DNA from: Klebsiella pneumoniae
GTDB taxonomy: Bacteria; Myxococcota_A; UBA796; GCA-2862545
Assembly: GCA_945861065.1 (NCBI GenBank)
Contig: CAMASI010000026.1
Span: forward strand, 1 to 48,643
DNA length: 48,643 nucleotides
Direction: 5' to 3'
The position numbers and the translations under genes were made by a program. This document shows, one piece after another, positions 25,663-36,712 of the stretch. The notes under the pieces were generated by a model that was given only the letters and a program-made list of their open reading frames with translations, did not search any database and was not told the origin of the DNA. Each line of letters opens with the position of its first letter. Position 1 is the stretch's first letter.

Positions 25663-27774
25663 ATGCGTACCCTGGCTGCCCTGACCTTGCTGATGAACTG
25701 CGCTTCTCGTTCTGAGGCTGGAAGCAGCCACGAAACGTTCGGCGTGGACGACATCGGAATGGACGGTTTCGTTACCTCCGCCGTTCCCGACCTCGGCAAC
25801 GCGCCGACGCCGCCGGTCGCGACACCCGCGTCTCCCATGGTTGTGCGACCTGAATGTTTCGGAGGCACCCTGCTCGAAGGCGGTACCGGAAGGAGCACGA
25901 ACAGCGCCACGCCCCGCTCTCGTCCCTCCACCGCCTACGCTCCCGTACCGCCCGCACCGCCCGTGGCTGTGTCGGCCCCACCTTCCCTGGAGGCCCCATC
26001 CGCCGGCGGCGTGAGCGCGGGCCCGACCGGCCTCACAGGTTCCTACAAAGCGAAGGAGCCTGCCGACGACGCCCTTTCGCAAACCGTTGCCCGCAGAGGC
26101 GACGGCAAGGACGGCGGCGGGGCCGAGGAGAAGAACGTCCGGGCCGAGATGGCAGCAGTGGGCGACGCCGACCGCAACCTATCGACGCCCGACGCCGAGG
26201 ATAGCCGCCGCTACGACCATGATTGGGGCGCAAGCACGTACTTGTCGAACGACGACTCGCTGTCGCTCGCGAGCGCACAACGGCTGTTGTATGCGGTGCG
26301 AGAAGGACTCAGCTTTTCACCCGACGAGGTTCGCCCCCATGAACTGCTCAACTACTTCAGCTTCGACACCGTAGATCCCCGGCGCGGCGAATCCTTCGGC
26401 GTACACGGTTCCGCCGAGCGCACCTCTAAAGGGGTGACACTTGCGCTGTCTGTCGAGGGCGCTGTGCCCGCGGAAGCGCCCCTGGACCTCACGTTGCTCG
26501 TCGACCGCTCCTGCTCGATGGAGGAGGAAGGTCGGATCACATACACGCGGCGCGGTCTGGAGCGCATGGTGTCCGAGTTGGACACCGGCGACCGGGTGGA
26601 CCTCGTCCTGTTCGACCACCAGGTCTGTACCCCCTTGGAAAACTGGGTTGCGGGGCGCGACTCCGAGCGCGTCCTGCTCGACACCATCGCCAAAATCGTT
26701 CCGCGCGGAAACACCGACCTCAACCTTGGCCTCGGGGAAGCGTACCGAGTCGCGCGCGGCAAGTCCGACCTGGACGGCCGCAACCGCCGGATGATGCTGA
26801 TCACCGACGCCCTGTTGAATACTGGGACCGTGGACCCCAACGTCGTCTCTGACATCGGGATCGGCCTGGACCGCGACGGAATTCGGCTGACGGGCGTAGG
26901 CGTCGGCCGCAACTTCAATGACCAGGTCCTGCAAAAACTCACCGAGAAGGGCCATGGCGCCTATGTCTTCCTCGGATCCGAGGCCGTCGTGGACCGACTG
27001 TTCGGCGTCGGTTTCGAGGGGATGGTCAATGGCCTGGCCGAGGACGTGCAATTCGCCCTCGACCTGCCCGACTCTCTGGCCATCGAGCGCTTCTACGGCG
27101 AAGAATCCAGCACTGTCGCGGCGGACGTCCAGCCAGTGCACTTCCAAGCCGGGAATACGCAGCTCTTCCTTCAGGACCTGATCGAAGTGCCGGGCCGTTC
27201 CCGTGCACAGGACCCGATCACGCTCACGATCACCTACAACGAAGCGACCTCAGGCAGGCGCCGCGTCCAGACCTACACGACAAACATGGGCCAGCTGCTT
27301 GCTGCCGACCCGCACAACGTCCGAAAGGGACTTGCGTTGATGGCGTTCTCCGACGTGCTGGTGAACGAAGCGATGGGAGCCCCTTGCGACGGCGCAGCGC
27401 TCGCCACGTGGTCCGATCGTGCCAGTACCGTAGACGGCGACGCTGAATTGGCCTTTGTAGGCGGCCTCGTCGAGCGCCGGTGCCCGGGTGCAGTCCGCCC
27501 ACGCCCCTACGTCGCCCGAACGAGCGCAGTGCCCTTCAAACTCAAGGTCGACAGCGACATCGCGATTGGCGAAGTTCTCCTCACCTGCGACGGACTGACC
27601 GAGCGCGTGGCTCTGTCCTCGTCTACGACAGTCGCGCTGTTCGACGCCCGGCCTGGGCTGTGCCAAGCCACCCTCGTGGGCCCCGTGGACCTTATCGCCT
27701 CCGTCGAAGTGCCCGCGACCGGCGGAGAGACACGCTGCTTGGTGCGTGGCGGCCGTCTGCACTGCAGCAGCTAG
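25663..27774 (+). CDS. YfbK-like VWA-domain lipoprotein
   Basis: A 703-residue protein beginning with a short hydrophobic stretch and C13. The lipobox (LMNC) is atypical, so lipidation is uncertain. Residues 40-180 are a Pro/Ala-rich linker. The YfbK-type N-terminal domain follows (near 190-250, with the HELLNYF motif), then a VWA domain at about 275-450. Its MIDAS motif DRSCS begins at D281, and a T in RGNTDLN supplies the third ligand region. A YfbK C-terminal domain completes it. The family is extracytoplasmic and of unknown function. GGAGG is 5 bases before the ATG. Its stop overlaps the stop of the convergent MopE-type gene by 4 bases. Confidence 0.88.
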   Translation: MRTLAALTLLMNCASRSEAGSSHETFGVDDIGMDGFVTSAVPDLGNAPTPPVATPASPMVVRPECFGGTLLEGGTGRSTNSATPRSRPSTAYAPVPPAPPVAVSAPPSLEAPSAGGVSAGPTGLTGSYKAKEPADDALSQTVARRGDGKDGGGAEEKNVRAEMAAVGDADRNLSTPDAEDSRRYDHDWGASTYLSNDDSLSLASAQRLLYAVREGLSFSPDEVRPHELLNYFSFDTVDPRRGESFGVHGSAERTSKGVTLALSVEGAVPAEAPLDLTLLVDRSCSMEEEGRITYTRRGLERMVSELDTGDRVDLVLFDHQVCTPLENWVAGRDSERVLLDTIAKIVPRGNTDLNLGLGEAYRVARGKSDLDGRNRRMMLITDALLNTGTVDPNVVSDIGIGLDRDGIRLTGVGVGRNFNDQVLQKLTEKGHGAYVFLGSEAVVDRLFGVGFEGMVNGLAEDVQFALDLPDSLAIERFYGEESSTVAADVQPVHFQAGNTQLFLQDLIEVPGRSRAQDPITLTITYNEATSGRRRVQTYTTNMGQLLAADPHNVRKGLALMAFSDVLVNEAMGAPCDGAALATWSDRASTVDGDAELAFVGGLVERRCPGAVRPRPYVARTSAVPFKLKVDSDIAIGEVLLTCDGLTERVALSSSTTVALFDARPGLCQATLVGPVDLIASVEVPATGGETRCLVRGGRLHCSS

Positions 27775-30700
27775 TCAGGTACGCAGTCCTGTAGGTCCCA
27801 CGTCTCACACAGGGCCATGGCACCTACACATGCGCAGGGTTGATGGCCCCCGTACACGTTGCCCAAGGACAACCCGTTGTCGAAGGGGTCACACTCGCGT
27901 TCCGTCGAGGCATCGTCCCAAACGTACACGTTGTAGTTCGCGCAGGTGCGACAGTTGTCCGACGCGGGGCCCCCGTCAATCGTGCAGACGAGGTTGCCAT
28001 TTTCGGCTTCGCCACCCACCGCTACAAACCACCCTTTGTCCACGCACAACTGCTCTGCAAGTGCTGAACAGAACACGCAGATGATGTCCACGCCGTCGCA
28101 ATTCTGGTCGACGCCGTCTTCGCACACCTCGGGCGCGTCGGGGAATGAGTCCACGTCCAAGTCGTCGCAGTCCAACTCGCCCGACGGCTCAATGAACGTC
28201 ACGCCGGGAGGGTCACAGAGGGGTCCTGTTAGCCCACCTGCTGTAAACCCGTCTCCGTCGAAGTCTTCCTCCCATTGGAGCGGCGGGCCTTTGGCGGCGT
28301 CATTGTCCGCGCAATCGTCGTCATTCGACACCGACCCGACGGGCCCAAGGCAGGCGCTGGTAGATGAGCCAGCGCGCCCAAATCCATCCCCATCGTTATC
28401 TTGGAACCACAACGACTCGCTGGCGGGGTCCAACGAGGGATCGGCGTCGTCCCTGAGCCCATCACAGTCATCATCGACCAGCAAATTGCACCGTTCGACA
28501 GCGACCGGATTGATGGCCGGATTGACGTCGTTGCAATCGCCGGAAACCAGCACCTCACCGGCGTCCGCAACGCACTCAGCCTCTGAGGCCGCCACATTCC
28601 CGAACCCGTCCCCGTCGATGTCGTCATAGCTCGTGACGCCCAAAGCCGGGTCTCGAGAAGGATCGGCGTCGTCCACCAGGGAATCGCAGTCGTTGTCGAA
28701 GGTGTCGCAGATTTCCAGGGCGTCGGGTGCGACGACCGGGTTGCTGTCGTCACAATCAAATCCGCGGCTCTCCTCCACGTATTTGACGCCCGGACGGGCA
28801 CACAGCGCCGCCGTAGGCAGTCCCGCGCCGAACCCGTCCCCGTCATCGTCATACAGCCAGCTCACGGCGCCCAGCTCTGACGGATCGGCGTCGTCGCAAT
28901 CGTCGGGATTCGCAACGAAGCCAAAGGGCGCCGCGCAAGCGTCGGTGAACACGAGCGCGTCGCCGAACCCGTCATGGTCACCGTCTTCCCAGAAGGTGGA
29001 TTGCGTGGCCAGGTCCAACGATGGGTCCCCATCATCCAGCAAGCTGTCGCAGTCGTCGTCTACGCGCCCGTTGCACACCTCTACGGCGAACAAGTTCACG
29101 TCCGGATCGCCATCGTCACAATCCGACAGGTCCAACACGTACCCGTCGAGCGGGTCGCACGATTTCGACCAATCATTCGGGTCGCCAAAGCCGTCGAAGT
29201 CGTCGTCGCGGTACCATGTCGTGAGCGTCGCAGGGTCCAAGGAGGCGTCTGACAAGTCCACGAGACCGTCGCAGTCGTCATCCACGCCCGCGTTGCACAC
29301 CTCGCGAATCCCCGGATTCACACCAGCGTTGCTGTCATCACAGTCAACCCCCGCGCTCGGAAACGCTTCACCCGCCGCAGGGGGATCGCAGGTCGGCTCC
29401 AGGAGGTCGCCCACGCCGTACCCATCAAAATCGTTGTCCACGACGTAGGAGACGGCTGCGCCTATGCCACCGGTCGTGTCGTTGCAGTCGTCGTCGTTGG
29501 CGACCCAACCGGCCGGCTTGACACATTTCACCTGAGTAATGAGGGGGTCCCCTAGACCATCACCATCCGCGTCGCGAAACCAGGTGAGCGCCGAGTCTGG
29601 GTCCACACTAGGATCGACGTCGTCGGCGAGCAGGTCGCAATCATCGTCGACGCCGCCATTACAGATCTCCTGCGCACCGGGATTGACCGCCGGATTGCCT
29701 TCGTTGCAATCCCCGTCATCTGGACCGTAGCCAGGCGGCGGTTCGCAACGGAAGAGCGGCAGCCCGACCCCAAACCCATCTCCGTCCGAGTCCAGGTACA
29801 CCGCGTCTCGGGTGCTGGGATCCACCGACGGGTCATCCTCATCCGCGAGGCCATCGCAATCGTTGTCCGCCCCCAAATCGCAGACCTCGTCGCCACCCGG
29901 AAACGCGTCAGGGTTGCTGTCGTCGCAATCGTCGCCACCGAACGCTTCCGCGAGGAAACCATCCCCGTCTGAATCGCAGGTGCTGTCGCAATTCGAATCG
30001 TCGCAATCCACGTCGCCGTCCCCGTCATTGTCGCGGGTATCGGTACACACCTCAGGGCAATCGCCATCGCAGTCGCCGTCGAGACAGTCCGTGCTGAGAT
30101 CGCCGTCGTTGTCCCGCCCATCCGAACAGTCTTCGGGGCAGCCGCCGTCACAATCCGAGTCGTCGCAGTCGGTGGCCGCGTCTCCATCATTGTCGCGCGC
30201 ATCGAGGCAGTCCTCCGGACAGCCGCCGTCACAGTCCTCGTCCACACAGTCGAAATCCCCATCGCCGTCGTTGTCGCGGTCGTCAGCGCACACTTCGACG
30301 CAAGAGCCGTCACAGTCCGTGTCGAGGCAGTCGTAGGCACCGTCTCCGTCATTGTCGCGCGAATCCGTGCACGTCTCAGGGCACCCGCCATCGCAGTTGC
30401 TGTCCGTGCAATCGGTGGAGCCGTCCCCATCATTGTCCCGCCCGTCGTCGCACACTTCTGGGCAGCCACCGTCGCATTCTACGTCGAGGCAATCCGCGGT
30501 TCCGTCCCCGTCGTTGTCTCGGCCATCCAGACAGTCTTCTGGGCAGCCCCCATCGCAGTCGCTGTCATCGCAGTCGTACGCGCCATCGCCATCGTTGTCG
30601 CGCACATCGAGGCAGTCCTCAGGGCATGACCCGTCGCACTCACTGTCCAAGCAATCGATCAGGGAGTCGCCATCGTTGTCGCGGCCATCACCGCAGGTCT

Positions 30701-31118
30701 CCGGGCATCCGCCGTCGCAATCGCTGTCTCCGCAATCCGCCCCACCGTCCCCATCATTGTCCCGGCCATCCCGGCAATCCTCGGCGCAGCCTCCGTCACA
30801 ATCGCTGTCGAGGCAGTCGGGCCCGCCGTCGCCATCGTTGTCCCGCCCATCCGTACAGTCTTCCACACAAGACCCGTCGCAACTCGGATCTTCACAGTCG
30901 ACGAGCCCATCCTGGTCTTCGTCCACACCGCCGATACACAACTCGTGGCAGGCTGAGTCACAGGCTGGATCGTCACAGTCAATGCGACCATTGACGTCGT
31001 CGTCCAGCCCGTTGTCGCACAGCTCGTCCGCTACCGGAACAACGTCCACTCGGGCCGTGTCGCCGGGCACGACTTCCGTGCCACAGGCGATCAGCCCCCA
31101 GAGCATCAACCAGGGCAT
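27771..31118 (-). CDS. Giant MopE-type metal-binding-repeat lipoprotein
   Basis: A 1115-residue lipoprotein (lipobox ending at C12). Residues 32-381 are 13 repeats of 27 residues, each with four Cys and a DNDGDG-like calcium-loop core. Residues 382-950 are three triplets of longer MopE-type (PF11617-like) units, each with a DxDxDG loop, paired Cys and a DPSxDP end. A partial fourth triplet follows, then a Cys-rich end (about 1012-1115). The protein should be exported and surface-attached, binding Ca2+ or a transition metal; disulfides or metal sites are likely. GAGGG precedes the ATG. It lies 8 bases after the cytochrome gene. In Methylococcus, a MopE gene and a di-heme cytochrome peroxidase gene are neighbours, a parallel arrangement. 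Confidence 0.88.
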   Translation of the reverse strand: MPWLMLWGLIACGTEVVPGDTARVDVVPVADELCDNGLDDDVNGRIDCDDPACDSACHELCIGGVDEDQDGLVDCEDPSCDGSCVEDCTDGRDNDGDGGPDCLDSDCDGGCAEDCRDGRDNDGDGGADCGDSDCDGGCPETCGDGRDNDGDSLIDCLDSECDGSCPEDCLDVRDNDGDGAYDCDDSDCDGGCPEDCLDGRDNDGDGTADCLDVECDGGCPEVCDDGRDNDGDGSTDCTDSNCDGGCPETCTDSRDNDGDGAYDCLDTDCDGSCVEVCADDRDNDGDGDFDCVDEDCDGGCPEDCLDARDNDGDAATDCDDSDCDGGCPEDCSDGRDNDGDLSTDCLDGDCDGDCPEVCTDTRDNDGDGDVDCDDSNCDSTCDSDGDGFLAEAFGGDDCDDSNPDAFPGGDEVCDLGADNDCDGLADEDDPSVDPSTRDAVYLDSDGDGFGVGLPLFRCEPPPGYGPDDGDCNEGNPAVNPGAQEICNGGVDDDCDLLADDVDPSVDPDSALTWFRDADGDGLGDPLITQVKCVKPAGWVANDDDCNDTTGGIGAAVSYVVDNDFDGYGVGDLLEPTCDPPAAGEAFPSAGVDCDDSNAGVNPGIREVCNAGVDDDCDGLVDLSDASLDPATLTTWYRDDDFDGFGDPNDWSKSCDPLDGYVLDLSDCDDGDPDVNLFAVEVCNGRVDDDCDSLLDDGDPSLDLATQSTFWEDGDHDGFGDALVFTDACAAPFGFVANPDDCDDADPSELGAVSWLYDDDGDGFGAGLPTAALCARPGVKYVEESRGFDCDDSNPVVAPDALEICDTFDNDCDSLVDDADPSRDPALGVTSYDDIDGDGFGNVAASEAECVADAGEVLVSGDCNDVNPAINPVAVERCNLLVDDDCDGLRDDADPSLDPASESLWFQDNDGDGFGRAGSSTSACLGPVGSVSNDDDCADNDAAKGPPLQWEEDFDGDGFTAGGLTGPLCDPPGVTFIEPSGELDCDDLDVDSFPDAPEVCEDGVDQNCDGVDIICVFCSALAEQLCVDKGWFVAVGGEAENGNLVCTIDGGPASDNCRTCANYNVYVWDDASTERECDPFDNGLSLGNVYGGHQPCACVGAMALCETWDLQDCVPD
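28269..29975 (-). repeat. Higher-order triplet repeats in the MopE-type gene
   Basis: Three successive triplets of metal-binding units. Each has an A unit (60-77 residues), a B unit (73-74) and a short C unit (45) that ends before the usual DPSxDP tail. The triplets start at residues 382, 560 and 756 of the protein, periods 178, 196 and 195. A fourth A unit begins at residue 951. The first A unit is about 17 residues shorter. The pattern points to duplication of a three-unit block rather than of single units. Confidence 0.75.
29976..31025 (-). repeat. 13 tandem 81-bp (27-residue) repeats
   Basis: Thirteen in-frame copies, the last 78 bp. Each encodes four Cys at positions 3, 17, 22 and 26 and, from the third copy on, an RDNDGD core. 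The first two copies are more diverged. All copies are coding, with no unique spacers between them, so this is not a CRISPR array. Copy number may vary between strains. Confidence 0.9.
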
Positions 31119-31126
31119 ACGCACCC

Positions 31127-33193
<2,067 letters not shown>

Positions 33194-33199
33194 AACCCA

Positions 33200-33205
33200 C
33201 TCCCT
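33200..33205 (-). promoter_or_regulatory. RBS deciding a TTG start for the cytochrome lipoprotein
   Basis: AGGGAG lies 6 bases upstream of TTG at 33193. That start gives a signal peptide ending in LAAC, and no ATG or GTG in frame would do so. Confidence 0.65.
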
Positions 33206-33290
33206 GGGAACTGACGAAGCTTACGACAAGCTGTTTCGTCTTGCAAGAGGGGCGCTGGCGATTTTTCTTCTTGTCACACCTTCGACAAGA

Positions 33291-34613
33291 TCATTCCACC
33301 AACAGAACCAAACGCGCCAGGGCAAAGCCACCACTGCTTTGGAGCTCGATCACAACGCTGTCGATCCCTTCCGACGGGCCTGTGGCGACGGGACCGTCTA
33401 GGGTCAACACAAAACTCAGATCCTCGCCAAATGTGACGTTGGACCAACTCGACGGCGCAACCGAATCGACATGGAATGCATCGTCCGACACGACGACCGC
33501 GGTCACATCGCCGAGATCGCTCGCTTCGATCACGTCCGTGATCTCGCCGGCCAATAGGTCTGCGTCTGCGCTCCACGCAAACACCGCCGATGAGCCGTCG
33601 CCGCGGATCGCGTTGCTGGCGGAGGCCAGATCCGACAGCTGCGCCCATCCCGGATCGGATTCGTCCATCCCGACCATCGCGCCCAACACACGAACGTTGT
33701 CCGTCAGCGCCGCCCCGACAGTCGCAGCGCCTGCATCTGTGCTGCACCCCCCAGGGGAAGCGTCGCCTTGCCCAGGGTCCCGCCACTCGCTGTTGGTCAC
33801 CACCAGGACAATCCGCAGACTGCGCTCCACGAAGGCCATACCGCCTTCGCTTCCAGTGCCAGCAACCGTTGGCGTGAACCACCCACTCGCCTCGCCGGCG
33901 AAGGCGTCGTCCTCCGTAGGGACCAGGGGTGACACGTCGGTGACGTCCAAAACTCCGTTGCAATCCTGATCATAACCTACGCCGGATAACAACTGATACA
34001 ATGCTTCGTAGCCCGCATCCAACGGGGACCCGCCCCCGTGAACGATGTCACCCTCGAGCGCAGCGGCGATGAGGGCAGAATCCGTGGTCTGCTGGTGAAA
34101 CGGTCGAAACGGGAGATCGCCCACATCTCCGAGGCCCGGCAGCGCGTAGTCCTCAAAGCCCGCGACGCCCAACGTTGGCTCGATGCCTTCAATTGCGAGG
34201 ATTTCGAGAAGGTCGGGAATCAGCCCTCGGATGGCGTTCGCGGCCGCTGAATTGCTCGACGACGTGTCCACAAGAAAGGTCAGATCCACCACGCTGGGCC
34301 GAGCTTCGACGGTCAACGTTACCTCGACGGAGCAGACCAATCCGGGCGTCTCTTCGTCAGCCAAGCCATCGCAGTTCTCGTCCACATCGTTGGGGTCACA
34401 CAACTCCTCGACCCCGGGGTGCACCAAGGGATCCCCGTCGTCGCAGTCCAAGCTCGTCCGCCAGCCGTCGTCGTCTACATCCTCCCCGGTGTTGCCGGAG
34501 ACGCTGGGCAGGCTGGTCGCGTCTGTTTCGCCGTCTACAACGGGGACTGAAACCGCGGGTTCATCGGTTTCGAACTCAACAACACCCGGGTTGCAGGCCA
34601 GGAACAACCACAT
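33291..34613 (-). CDS. VWA-domain lipoprotein with one MopE-type unit
   Basis: A 440-residue lipoprotein with a very short signal (lipid Cys at residue 7). Residues 47-86 are one MopE-type unit (DCDDGDP and NCDGLAD). A von Willebrand A domain starts near residue 108 with MIDAS D116-TSSS. The domain is long, with inserts carrying a DCNGVLD segment and an extracellular-looking Ser/Gly-rich stretch. The C-terminal part (about 345-440) is beta-rich. The ATG at 34613 has GGAGG 8 bases upstream; a TTG one codon earlier is possible. VWA lipoproteins bind partners through a metal at MIDAS. This gene is second in the four-gene lipoprotein series. Confidence 0.85.
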   Translation of the reverse strand: MWLFLACNPGVVEFETDEPAVSVPVVDGETDATSLPSVSGNTGEDVDDDGWRTSLDCDDGDPLVHPGVEELCDPNDVDENCDGLADEETPGLVCSVEVTLTVEARPSVVDLTFLVDTSSSNSAAANAIRGLIPDLLEILAIEGIEPTLGVAGFEDYALPGLGDVGDLPFRPFHQQTTDSALIAAALEGDIVHGGGSPLDAGYEALYQLLSGVGYDQDCNGVLDVTDVSPLVPTEDDAFAGEASGWFTPTVAGTGSEGGMAFVERSLRIVLVVTNSEWRDPGQGDASPGGCSTDAGAATVGAALTDNVRVLGAMVGMDESDPGWAQLSDLASASNAIRGDGSSAVFAWSADADLLAGEITDVIEASDLGDVTAVVVSDDAFHVDSVAPSSWSNVTFGEDLSFVLTLDGPVATGPSEGIDSVVIELQSSGGFALARLVLLVE

Positions 34614-34685
34614 CAACAGATCCTCCGGTCCGACGAATCGCGTTGGCCCCGCTCGTCTATCCGTGGAACCTCGCCCTTGCGCCCA

Positions 34686-36479
34686 TCAACAGCCGTTGGC
34701 CTCTTCGGCATTGTCCGTCGCATCACACTCCGCCGACGTCCACAAACCTGCACCGTCGTCGATCGCGACGACAGGCAATTTTCCTAACAACGGGCTTGTC
34801 GGGACCACCAACTCAACCCCTTCACTGGACCATCCCGATGGAATTTCAACGTCAATCACCTGGGTCACCAGGACCTCGCCTGAGGCCCCACGGACCACCA
34901 GGGGCACGCCGGCTGCCACAGCGAACGTGCCCTCATTCCAAACCCGCGCAACAATGCGGAGCGACCCGGGACACTCTTCTCGGCACACCGACACAATCTC
35001 GACCTTGAGCTCATTCCACGCATTGGGCGGGAGACCAGCATCGCCCGATCGGAAGTTGTTGTATCGCTCCCAGTTTGGCTCCTGCGCTGGGAGCGTCAAG
35101 TCGTCGTTCACGTTGGTGATGCTGTACGCGTGCTGGTTCCACACCTGCCGCCCCGACGGCCAACTGTGCGCCTCGTCGCCAAACACGGTGAGTCCGCTGC
35201 TGCCTCCCCCATGCAGAAGGACAATTTCCACTTCCCCGTCAGCATCCACGTCGGCCACGACCGGCGTCTCAAATCCCGTTGCCGAACTGTGGTCCCCAGA
35301 CACGAGCTTCACCGAGCCATCCAGCCCGTTGTACACGCGAACGAACTCCTCGTCCGCATAGACGACCTCCGGGTACCCATCGCGTTCGAAGTCGAACAGG
35401 ATGGGGCCCGCCGCGCCAGAGAGGTCTTGCACCGGAACGGACCATTTCATCTCGCCGGACCAGTCGTAGGCCCGCATTTCCCCTGAACCGACAACGACAA
35501 CCTCGGGAAGGCCGTCGCCATCCAGGTCATCCGCAGCAGGGGGGCCAATATAATTGGTATTCGGAAAGGTGGCATACCAGCCCGTGGGCGTCAAATCGCT
35601 CTCTAACGCGAACACAGTATTTCCAGAGACCGCGAATATCTCGGGTTCGCCGTCGCCATCGAAGTCTGCGACGGCTGGGCACCCGTCCGGAAGGTTATTG
35701 CTGTATTTTATCGAACCATCGATATTATAGGCCGCGTTCCCGGTGACAACCTCCAGGAGTCCGTCCCCATCGAGGTCCACCGGGACAGACACGGCCCCTT
35801 CGACATAATAGCCGGATTGATTGGGAACTGCGCCGACGCCCTTGGTCCCGCTTCCGAGGAGGGTCCCGTCGAAGGCCAGAATGGTGCGACCGGCGATGAC
35901 CTCGGAGAGCCCGTCCCCGTCCATGTCGGCGATGGCCGGATATAAGAAATCGAACAGTCCGCCCGAATCGACGTTGGCCTCCCATTTCACAACCCCCCGG
36001 TTGTCCAACACCACGATACGCGTTGCGCTCGCCGCCGCTACGACCTCCGGAATGCCGTCACCCTCCAGATCACCGATCGCGAGCCCCTCAACGCCATCTG
36101 AGCCGATGTTCACGATGCCCTGAATCGCGCCAGTCTTGCCATTTACAAATACGACACCCTCTCCGGTGTTGGAGATATAGGCGATATCTGGTGTGTCGTG
36201 CGCGTCGATTCGCCCATCGCCGTTGTCGTCATCCAGCTGACCGACCACAGGCGGTCCATACCCATTGTGCCCTTGAACTGCCCATTCTGTCGAAGGGTTG
36301 AAGGTGCCCGTCTGGATTTCCACTTCGCATGAATCTTCAAGGGGAACTTCGATTGCGGGCGCACTTCCAGCCTCACAGATCGCTGCCGGCGTGGTCAACG
36401 CAGTTCCGGGGTCCAATTCCAGTGGCGCCCCAATGTCGTACTCAGAACAGGCGACCAGCCCCAACAAAACGACGCGCAT
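34686..36479 (-). CDS. FG-GAP/VCBS repeat lipoprotein
   Basis: A 597-residue lipoprotein (LVAC lipobox, lipid Cys at residue 11). From about residue 75 to 430 there are roughly seven FG-GAP-type blades, each with a DxDGDGxxEV calcium loop (for example DMDGDGLSEV, DLDGDGLLEV and DFDGDGEPEI). They should form an integrin-like beta-propeller. A CARDB-like C-terminal part (about 470-575, with VWNEGTFAVAAGVP) follows, then a Cys-containing end. Such proteins bind surface partners or polysaccharide. It is the first gene of the minus-strand lipoprotein series and is divergent from the ECF sigma gene. Confidence 0.87.
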   Translation of the reverse strand: MRVVLLGLVACSEYDIGAPLELDPGTALTTPAAICEAGSAPAIEVPLEDSCEVEIQTGTFNPSTEWAVQGHNGYGPPVVGQLDDDNGDGRIDAHDTPDIAYISNTGEGVVFVNGKTGAIQGIVNIGSDGVEGLAIGDLEGDGIPEVVAAASATRIVVLDNRGVVKWEANVDSGGLFDFLYPAIADMDGDGLSEVIAGRTILAFDGTLLGSGTKGVGAVPNQSGYYVEGAVSVPVDLDGDGLLEVVTGNAAYNIDGSIKYSNNLPDGCPAVADFDGDGEPEIFAVSGNTVFALESDLTPTGWYATFPNTNYIGPPAADDLDGDGLPEVVVVGSGEMRAYDWSGEMKWSVPVQDLSGAAGPILFDFERDGYPEVVYADEEFVRVYNGLDGSVKLVSGDHSSATGFETPVVADVDADGEVEIVLLHGGGSSGLTVFGDEAHSWPSGRQVWNQHAYSITNVNDDLTLPAQEPNWERYNNFRSGDAGLPPNAWNELKVEIVSVCREECPGSLRIVARVWNEGTFAVAAGVPLVVRGASGEVLVTQVIDVEIPSGWSSEGVELVVPTSPLLGKLPVVAIDDGAGLWTSAECDATDNAEEANGC

Positions 36480-36599
36480 GCCACACCCCGAAGGCGCACA
36501 CTATCAAATAGCGTGCCGCCATCCCACACCGGACAAGCCCGCGATCGGGCGAACCCGCGCCAGATTTGCCGCACAGTCACAGCTTCGTGACGAATCCTG

Positions 36600-36627
36600 T
36601 GATCCGCTCGTTCACGCTCGACGTAAC
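36600..36627 (+). promoter_or_regulatory. ECF11 (RpoE/ChrR)-type promoter of the sigma gene
   Basis: TGATCC at 36600-36605 and TAAC at 36624-36627 are separated by exactly 18 bases. This resembles the TGATCC/TAAG promoters read by RpoE of Rhodobacter, the ECF11 group, whose anti-sigma is ChrR. The predicted transcript would start near 36633, 80 bases before the sigma start codon. It implies autoregulation of the sigma/anti-sigma pair. The rest of 36480-36712 shows no convincing sigma-70 promoter for the divergent lipoprotein genes. Confidence 0.7.
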
Positions 36628-36712
36628 AATGGGTGAAGGGGAAAGACGTGTACCACCGGGCCACACCACCTCATTGTCGATATGAGCGCGGCCCTAAGAG
36701 GTCCACGATCAG

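Noticed and set aside
29976..31025. Direct repeats resembling a CRISPR array
   Set aside because: There are no unique spacers; the full repeat unit is coding, in frame and rich in Cys and Asp.
33270..33289. CTTGTC/GACAAG inverted repeat as a terminator
   Set aside because: The stem is only 6 bp with an 8-nt loop and is followed by an A-rich stretch on the minus strand, not a T-run.
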